From Thermodesulfobacteriota bacterium (GTDB lineage: Bacteria; Desulfobacterota; Desulfocorpusculales; Desulfocorpusculum): DNA of 11,647 nucleotides. Every line of letters starts with the position of its first letter. Position 1 is the first letter of the stretch. A program made the position numbers and the translations under genes. Shown in pieces: positions 7,033 through 11,647 of the stretch. The stretch spans positions 1 to 11,647 of the forward strand of contig JAPWUY010000016.1 of NCBI GenBank assembly GCA_028275295.1, in the 5' to 3' direction. The notes under the pieces are model-generated. The model saw only the letters and a program-made list of their open reading frames with translations. It did not search any database and was not told the origin of the DNA.

Positions 7033-9320
7033 CGAGGGCCACCTCCTTTCCCCATTTTCGGCCAACCGGCCCTGATGGAAGCCTCGCAGACCCTTTCCAG
7101 GGTGGCGGGAAGAGCATAGATCCTCTCCCCCAGTGCATCGGCTATGGCATTCAAGATGGCCGGGGCTGTGGGGATGAGGGCTGGCTCGCCCACACCCTTG
7201 GCCCCAAAAGGACCCGTTGGCTCGGAACTCTCCACTATTATTGGGATCACCTCTGGCATGTCCGCTGCCGTGGGAATGTGGTAGTCCTTGAAGGACCTGG
7301 TGGATCCTGGGAGAAACTCCTCCATGAGGGCGAACCCCACTCCCATGGCAACCCCTCCCCTTATCTGACCCACCACACCTTTTGGATTTATGGCCTTTCC
7401 CACATCGTGCGCAGCGACTATTCTTCTCACCTCCACCTGGCCTGTGAGCAGATCCACCTCGACCTGGGCCATTTGACACGCGAAGGAGTAAGTGGCGTAG
7501 GGGATCCCCTGGCCAGTGGATGGATCCAGGGGCGTTGTCTCGGGATCGAAGTGCCCCTCGAATTCCAGGGAAACTCCCCTCTCCTTGGCCAGGGCCGCGA
7601 GCTCAGCGAGGGAGACCCGCCTTTCTGGTTTCTCCTTGGAGACGACATTCCCACCCCTCAAGACGAGTTCCCCTCGAGGCAATCCCATGAGCCTCGATGC
7701 CTCTTCGAGGAGCGTCTCGGAGAGTTTCCTGCAGGCCCTCACGAGGGCATTCCCCGATATATAGGTCTGTCTACTGGCTGATGAGGCACCCGCATCTGGC
7801 GTGAGGCCTGTATCGGCGATCACCACCTCCATCTCCTCGGGCGAGATGCCCAGAGTCTCCGAGGCCATCTGGACAAGGACTGTCGTGGAGCCCTGCCCCA
7901 TGTCCGCGGCACCTATGTACAGGACTACCCTGCCCCTTTCATCGAGCTGGACCTTGACCGTCGAAGGGTTTCTGACACCAGTGTTGCCTATCCCGTACCA
8001 CATGGCCCCTAGCCCCACACCCCTAGCGGTGTATGGTCGCCTGGGGCCCTTTTTCCATTCCTCCATGGCCTCCCTGTAGTGGGGCTCTACGGCATCCAGG
8101 GCCTCAAGAAGTCCCACACTCTCTCCCAGCACCTGACCTGTTGCGGTCACTGATTCGGGCCTCATGGCATTGATGCGCCTTATCTCGAGGGGGTCGATGC
8201 CGAGGCTTTCGGCCAAAATATCCATCTGGGACTCGTGAGCGAAGGCCACCTGCGGTACTCCAAAGCCCCGCATGGCTCCTGCTATGGGGTTATTGGTGTA
8301 AACAGCGAGGCTCTCGACGCGCACGTTCTCTATCTCATAGGGCCCAGTTGCATGAACGGCTGCCCTGGTTGCCACAGCTACTCCGTAAGAGGAGTATGCT
8401 CCAGTGTCACAGATTATCTTGGCCTCCAGAGCCAGAAGCCTCCCGTCTCGGCGAGCGGCGGTCCTCATCCAGATCTTCATTGCATGGCGCTTTGGGGTCG
8501 CCAAGAAGACCTCTTCCCTGCTGAGGGTCAGCTTGACTGGTCTTCGGAGATGATAGAGAGCGAGCCCGATGAAACCCTGGACAGTGAGATCCAACTTGGA
8601 TCCGAACCCGCCGCCTGTTGCCGCCTGGATCACCCTCACCCTCTCCTTCTCCACCCCGAGAAGCTCCGCCACTTCCCTTTGATCGTAGTGGGGGTTCTGG
8701 GTAGAGGCCACAATGACCAGGGTCCCATCTTTGTCCACATAGCCCCAACCCGCATCGGGCTCCAAGCACGCATGCTCCAAAAAGGGGGTGGAATAGGTTC
8801 TCTCCACCACGAGATGGGCTCGAGAGAGGGCATCCTCCACATCTCCCTTGACCACGACTCTCCTGTGGAGAAGATTCCCTTTCTCGTGGATGGGAACCGC
8901 CCCTGGATCCAGGGCCTCATCCGGGGTGAAGATGGCAGGGAGATCCTCGTACACCACCTCCACTTCTTCCACGCCCCTAATGGCGCTTTCCTCGTCTCTA
9001 GCAGCCACGAGAGCCACTGGCTCCCCCACGAACCTCACCTTGTCATGGGCCAGGAGGGGCTGGTCCTTGGTTATGAGGCCAATGAGATTTCTCCCTGGTA
9101 TGTCCTTGGCTGTGAATATGGCCTCTACCCCATCATTCTTCATGGCCCTCTCGGTATTTATGGAGAGGATCCTCGCGTGGGGCCTCGGGCTCCTCAGGAG
9201 CTTGAGGATGAGAGGGCCTTCCAACGGGACATCGCCTCCGAAGAGGGCTTTCCCCCTCGCCCTCGTTTGAGCTCCGATCCTGGGTATTGACCTGCCTATC
9301 CACTCCATCTCACGAGCCAT
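7029..9320 (-). CDS. Molybdopterin-binding large subunit of a xanthine-dehydrogenase-family hydroxylase (putative nicotinate 6-hydroxylase)
   Basis: A 763-residue molybdenum hydroxylase large subunit. The small Ald_Xan_dh_C (a/b hammerhead) domain occupies about residues 15-130 (SPRPHARI, VRFVGEPVALVAA). The molybdopterin domains follow with STQNPHYDQREVAELLG (206-222), ATGGGFGSKLD (234-244), GAMRGFGVPQ (348-357), MGQGSTTVLVQMA (474-486) and TGPFGAKGVGEP (702-713). Glu712 is the expected catalytic base of the family. As part of a three-subunit enzyme it would hydroxylate an N-heterocycle with water; the proposed nicotinate-to-6-hydroxynicotinate step comes from linkage to enamidase and 6-hydroxynicotinate reductase. 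In E. barkeri the equivalent is split into two polypeptides, here it is one. Its stop overlaps the enamidase ATG. The start at 9320 lies 11 bases inside the preceding gene; ATG 9308 is an equally possible start, since neither has a strong ribosome binding site. Confidence 0.88.
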   Translation of the reverse strand: MAREMEWIGRSIPRIGAQTRARGKALFGGDVPLEGPLILKLLRSPRPHARILSINTERAMKNDGVEAIFTAKDIPGRNLIGLITKDQPLLAHDKVRFVGEPVALVAARDEESAIRGVEEVEVVYEDLPAIFTPDEALDPGAVPIHEKGNLLHRRVVVKGDVEDALSRAHLVVERTYSTPFLEHACLEPDAGWGYVDKDGTLVIVASTQNPHYDQREVAELLGVEKERVRVIQAATGGGFGSKLDLTVQGFIGLALYHLRRPVKLTLSREEVFLATPKRHAMKIWMRTAARRDGRLLALEAKIICDTGAYSSYGVAVATRAAVHATGPYEIENVRVESLAVYTNNPIAGAMRGFGVPQVAFAHESQMDILAESLGIDPLEIRRINAMRPESVTATGQVLGESVGLLEALDAVEPHYREAMEEWKKGPRRPYTARGVGLGAMWYGIGNTGVRNPSTVKVQLDERGRVVLYIGAADMGQGSTTVLVQMASETLGISPEEMEVVIADTGLTPDAGASSASRQTYISGNALVRACRKLSETLLEEASRLMGLPRGELVLRGGNVVSKEKPERRVSLAELAALAKERGVSLEFEGHFDPETTPLDPSTGQGIPYATYSFACQMAQVEVDLLTGQVEVRRIVAAHDVGKAINPKGVVGQIRGGVAMGVGFALMEEFLPGSTRSFKDYHIPTAADMPEVIPIIVESSEPTGPFGAKGVGEPALIPTAPAILNAIADALGERIYALPATLERVCEASIRAGWPKMGKGGGPR
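7041..7049 (-). promoter_or_regulatory. Ribosome binding site deciding the enamidase start
   Basis: The minus strand reads AAAGGAGGT, 8 bases before the ATG at 7032. It lies inside the end of the large-subunit gene and supports the short enamidase start over the 149-codon upstream extension of the frame. Confidence 0.8.
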
Positions 9321-10164
9321 CCTCGAGGAGGGGTAGGAGGGTTCTCACGAGAAGACCACATGCCGCCTTCTCCTTGTAGTGGGTCGAGGGTCTGGGGCCC
9401 GATACCGAGACCATCTCTTGAGCCATGAGCCATCCCGCTTCCCACAGATCCCCCTCCTGGGGACGCTTTCCCAAAAGGGCCCTTTCCGCTGACTCCATCC
9501 TCCTGGGGACAGGGGTCCCGGCCCCCAAGGCCAGGTACAATTCCCCTATCCTCCCATCTTCCTTTCTGGCCAGAGCTGCCAGCGAAAGCCTCGCTATGGC
9601 AAGTTCCCTCCTCCTCCCGATCTTCGAAAACTCGCCCCACATGTGGGAGGCATCCTCCAGGACGAACTCCGTTATGAGCTCACCAGGGGCAAGGAGAGCC
9701 TTGTAAGGACCTCCTAGGAGGGCCTCCAGGGCCACTTCCCTTGAGCCATTGCTGCTCCTCAAAACGACCCTGGCCCTGTGGACCAAGAGGGCTGGAATGG
9801 TGTCAGCTGCTGGGGAACAGTGGGCCACATTCCCTCCAATTGTGCCCACATTTCTTATCTGCAGGCTCCCAACTTGGGATGAGGCCTTTACCAGAACCGG
9901 GGCGCATTCTCTGAGAAGTCCCGATCTCTCCACCTCAGAGAAGGTCAAGCCCGCTCCAACCCTTATCTTTCCCGATCTCTTTTCCAAGACCTTGAGCTCT
10001 TCCAACCTGCTTATATCCACAAGGTGACACTCCCCCAATCTCCCTTCCCTGAGATCGACGAGGAGGTCCGTCCCGCCAGCTATGGGCAAGGCCCTCGGGG
10101 TCAGTCGAGCGAGCATCTCCAGGGCTTCATCGAGGCTACGGGGCCTCGAGTACCCCCTTACCAC
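9310..10164 (-). CDS. FAD-binding subunit of the xanthine-dehydrogenase-family hydroxylase
   Basis: A 284-residue FAD-binding middle subunit (CO dehydrogenase CoxM / XDH class), of the normal length of 280-290. Motifs: YSRPRSLDEALEML at the N-terminus, PIAGGTDLLVD (27-37), RVGAGLTFSEVE (68-79), SLQIRNVGTIGGNVAHCSP (100-118) covering the family's FAD-contacting TIGGN signature, and PGELI further on, followed by the C-terminal CO_deh_flav_C-type domain (FSKIGRRRELAIARLSLAA). It passes electrons from the molybdenum site and Fe-S subunit to an acceptor. The start is a GTG (MVRGYSRPRS); the frame stays open upstream to 10512, but that stretch is antisense-like Gly/Pro/His-rich sequence under the Fe-S subunit gene and is not credible. 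Its first 7 bases overlap the Fe-S subunit stop and its end overlaps the large subunit by 11 bases, which predicts co-translation of the three subunits. Confidence 0.88.
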   Translation of the reverse strand: MVRGYSRPRSLDEALEMLARLTPRALPIAGGTDLLVDLREGRLGECHLVDISRLEELKVLEKRSGKIRVGAGLTFSEVERSGLLRECAPVLVKASSQVGSLQIRNVGTIGGNVAHCSPAADTIPALLVHRARVVLRSSNGSREVALEALLGGPYKALLAPGELITEFVLEDASHMWGEFSKIGRRRELAIARLSLAALARKEDGRIGELYLALGAGTPVPRRMESAERALLGKRPQEGDLWEAGWLMAQEMVSVSGPRPSTHYKEKAACGLLVRTLLPLLEDGS

Positions 10165-10664
10165 CTCCCCTCCTCCTTTCCAGCCATTCTCCTCGCAGCG
10201 TCTTGAACAGCATCCACTATTTGATGGTATCCCGTACACCTGCACAGATTTCCCGCAAGAGCCCGCACTATCTCCTCTCTCGTGGGAACCCCCCTCGAGA
10301 TGATGAGGGCGTATGCGCTGAGGAGCATCCCAGGGGTGCAGTACCCGCACTGGATGGCATCGTGCTCCAGAAAGGCCTCCTGGAGAGGATGGAGGCCCAC
10401 TGGGCTCTCCAGACCCTCCACTGTGAGGACCTCGCACCCGTGGAGCTGGGCAGCCAACATCAAGCAAGAATTGACGGCCTTTTTGTCCACGACTATGGTA
10501 CAAGCCCCACATTCTCCAATGCCGCAGCCCTCTTTTACTCCCCTGAGCCCGAGCCTCTCCCTCAAAAGATGGAGGGCTGTCTCACCCGGAAGGACATGGG
10601 CCTCCACTTCCCTTCCATTGAGACGAAAGGATATCCGGATCTTCTCCTCGGGGTTCATCTCCAT
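10158..10664 (-). CDS. [2Fe-2S] subunit of the xanthine-dehydrogenase-family hydroxylase
   Basis: A 168-residue small subunit with both expected clusters. The plant-type ferredoxin domain has Cys47, Cys52 and Cys55 (GCGIGECGACTI) plus Cys67 (NSCLML). The C-terminal helical domain has Cys106, Cys109 (IQCGYCTPGM), Cys141 and Cys143 (LAGNLCRCTGY). This is the CoxS/NdhS type, carrying electrons between the molybdenum cofactor and FAD. All eight ligands are intact and there is no twin-arginine signal, so the enzyme should be cytoplasmic. The first ATG (10664) overlaps the nicotinamidase stop and has AGGA 4 bases upstream; the second ATG (10658) makes an ATGA overlap but has no spaced ribosome binding site. 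Substrate assignment to nicotinate depends on the neighbours; the subunit itself is generic. Confidence 0.9.
   Translation of the reverse strand: MEMNPEEKIRISFRLNGREVEAHVLPGETALHLLRERLGLRGVKEGCGIGECGACTIVVDKKAVNSCLMLAAQLHGCEVLTVEGLESPVGLHPLQEAFLEHDAIQCGYCTPGMLLSAYALIISRGVPTREEIVRALAGNLCRCTGYHQIVDAVQDAARRMAGKEEGRW
10172..10178 (-). promoter_or_regulatory. Ribosome binding site deciding the GTG start of the FAD subunit
   Basis: The minus strand reads AAGGAGG, 7 bases before the GTG at 10164. It sits in the last codons of the [2Fe-2S] subunit gene, encoding its Lys-Glu-Glu tail, and makes the GTG start convincing. Confidence 0.8.
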
Positions 10665-11410
10665 AGTTTCCTGAGAGCCTCCAGATCCAGCGATCTCATG
10701 ACAACTATGCCCTTGGCCTTCATCTCATCGAGGGCCTTCTGGGTCGTCTCCTTCGCCACCCCACGGCAAAGCTCCTCTATCACCACTACCTTGTAGCCAC
10801 ATGCTATAGCATCCATCGCCGTGGCCTTGACGCAGTAGTCCGTTGCTATGCCATAGATCACGAGCCACTCTATACCCCTCGCCTTGAGGATCCTGTCGAG
10901 CTCGGTCTTGGCCCCCCCATCATCTTGGAAGCCCGAGTAGCTATCGAAATCTTTGTCCTGACCCTTCTTGACTATGGCCAGGAATATGTTGTTGTCCACG
11001 AGCACCCTAGCCCCTTCTGTCCCCTGCACACAGTGGGGTGGCCAGAGAACCTGCTTCCTCCCCCCTATGTCAACGGTCTCGAAGGCCTTTTTCCCTGGAT
11101 GGTTGGTGTAGAAGGAGACGTGATCCGAAGGGTGCCAGTCCTGGGTCGCGTACATGGTGAAGCCAGCCTTGGAAAGAAGGCTTGTCGCTTTTCGCACCAT
11201 GTCCACGTAAGTTTTGTCTGTGCCTGGAACCGCAAGGGAGCCCTTTTTCCACTCGGTGAAATCCCCCTGCACGTCGACCACGATCACAGCGGCCTTTGCG
11301 AAAGCCCCTTCCCTCGGGCTCTCCTTTCTGCTCTGCCCCCTGGCTCCCGAGAATCCCGCAAGCACCACAAGGACCATGGTCAAACCCAATATGATGAGCT
11401 CCTTGTTCAT
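10655..11410 (-). CDS. pncA: Nicotinamidase (isochorismatase-fold) with an N-terminal signal peptide
   Basis: A 251-residue protein. The catalytic domain from about residue 40 is PncA-like: Asp46 in VIVVDVQGDF, metal ligands Asp91 and His93 in TQDWHPSDHVSF, His126 in WPPHCVQGTEGA, Lys149 in IVKKGQDKD, SYSGFQDD (158-164), and nucleophile Cys193 in YGIATDYCVKATAMDA. These give the Asp-Lys-Cys triad and metal site of nicotinamidase, which hydrolyses nicotinamide to nicotinate and ammonia. The first 25 residues (MNKELIILGLTMVLVVLAGF then SGARGQ) look like a Sec signal peptide or an N-terminal anchor, so the enzyme is probably exported, whereas classical PncA is cytoplasmic. AAAGGAGG lies 5 bases before the ATG. 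The gene ends inside the start of the hydroxylase small subunit, linking nicotinamide use directly to nicotinate breakdown. Its specificity is inferred from motifs; another amide is possible. Confidence 0.87.
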   Translation of the reverse strand: MNKELIILGLTMVLVVLAGFSGARGQSRKESPREGAFAKAAVIVVDVQGDFTEWKKGSLAVPGTDKTYVDMVRKATSLLSKAGFTMYATQDWHPSDHVSFYTNHPGKKAFETVDIGGRKQVLWPPHCVQGTEGARVLVDNNIFLAIVKKGQDKDFDSYSGFQDDGGAKTELDRILKARGIEWLVIYGIATDYCVKATAMDAIACGYKVVVIEELCRGVAKETTQKALDEMKAKGIVVMRSLDLEALRKLWR

Positions 11411-11432
11411 GGCCGCCTCCTTTCCCTCGATC

Positions 11433-11647
11433 CTATGCCCTCTGATATCTCATCGCGAATCCATCGTCCAAGGGCGATGGCTTTGCTTCTATGGATGAGT
11501 GCCACCTGCTGATTATCACCTTCTTGTCCGTGTAGAAGTCTATGGCCTCGTTGGCCCTTCCTCTGATATCACCGAACATGGATATCTTCCTTCCCCCAAC
11601 GGGGAAATAGGCTATGGGGGCCGGAGTCCCTATGTTGATACCCACTT
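11433..11647 (-). CDS. Methylmalonate-semialdehyde-dehydrogenase-like aldehyde dehydrogenase, C-terminal fragment
   Basis: The frame is open to the window edge and only the last 71 codons including the stop are seen. The fragment reads VGINIGTPAPIAYFPVGGRK, then SMFGDIRGRANEAIDFYTDK, then KVIISRW. This matches the conserved end of methylmalonate/malonate semialdehyde dehydrogenases (MmsA/IolA), where family members have VGVPAP, FFG and FYT..KVVTSRW at the same places. It carries an extra polar tail of about 20 residues after SRW. MmsA enzymes oxidise a 2-substituted malonate semialdehyde with NAD and CoA, losing the carboxylate, to an acyl-CoA. The gene ends 22 bases before the nicotinamidase and is on the same strand, so it probably belongs to the operon. 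The catalytic Cys and NAD site are outside the window; activity and substrate are inference. Confidence 0.78.
   Translation of the reverse strand, partial: VGINIGTPAPIAYFPVGGRKISMFGDIRGRANEAIDFYTDKKVIISRWHSSIEAKPSPLDDGFAMRYQRA

Noticed and set aside
7033..7479. 149-codon N-terminal extension of enamidase
   Set aside because: The extension is low-complexity sequence within the upstream gene; homology and a strong ribosome binding site both put the start at 7032.
8235..9290. 351-codon plus-strand open frame opposite the molybdenum subunit gene
   Set aside because: It lies wholly antisense to a well-supported conserved gene, its product is His/Gly/Pro-rich without family motifs, and long antisense frames are expected from this codon bias.
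10165..10512. 116-codon N-terminal extension of the FAD subunit
   Set aside because: It lies under the conserved [2Fe-2S] subunit gene and lacks family similarity; the GTG at 10164 gives the normal length and has a strong ribosome binding site.

Overview
The window reads as dense chromosomal DNA from a diderm (Gram-negative) bacterium, with two convergent gene blocks and almost no spacer. An Mla-type MCE transport operon and a lipoprotein with a lipobox imply an outer membrane. Arg is written mostly as AGG and Ile often as ATA, a habit common in thermophiles. Oxygen-independent nicotinate chemistry fits an anaerobe or facultative anaerobe, and a Desulfobacterota/deltaproteobacterial-type host is my best guess. 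The taxonomy is inference only.

Left block, plus strand (1-2640): the last codons of an MlaF-like ABC ATPase, an MlaD-like MCE-domain protein, a seven-repeat TPR lipoprotein, and a SixA-like histidine phosphatase. They are closely spaced and probably co-transcribed. The block ends at a short convergent junction containing a small inverted repeat.

Right block, minus strand (11647 down to 2673): what looks like a nearly complete anaerobic (Eubacterium barkeri-type) nicotinamide/nicotinate catabolic operon. In transcription order it holds: the C-terminus of a methylmalonate-semialdehyde-dehydrogenase-like aldehyde dehydrogenase (runs off the window); a nicotinamidase with a signal-peptide-like N-terminus; the [2Fe-2S], FAD and molybdopterin subunits of a xanthine-dehydrogenase-family hydroxylase (proposed nicotinate 6-hydroxylase); enamidase; 6-hydroxynicotinate reductase; a UPF0280/ApbE-like protein; and a DUF1185 ('amino acid synthesis' family) protein. 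Most junctions are stop/start overlaps.

Proposed flow: nicotinamide -> nicotinate -> 6-hydroxynicotinate -> 1,4,5,6-tetrahydro-6-oxonicotinate -> 2-formylglutarate + ammonia. The E. barkeri enzymes for the next step (2-hydroxymethylglutarate dehydrogenase, mutase, isomerase) are not in the window. Instead the adjacent MMSDH-like gene suggests a shortcut: 2-formylglutarate is itself a substituted malonate semialdehyde, so an MMSDH reaction on it would give glutaryl-CoA + CO2/bicarbonate + NADH. That hypothesis, and the unexplained roles of UPF0280 and DUF1185, are the most interesting content. No RNA genes, mobile elements, CRISPR arrays or transcriptional regulators were seen, and no stretch above about 120 bases lacks a gene.
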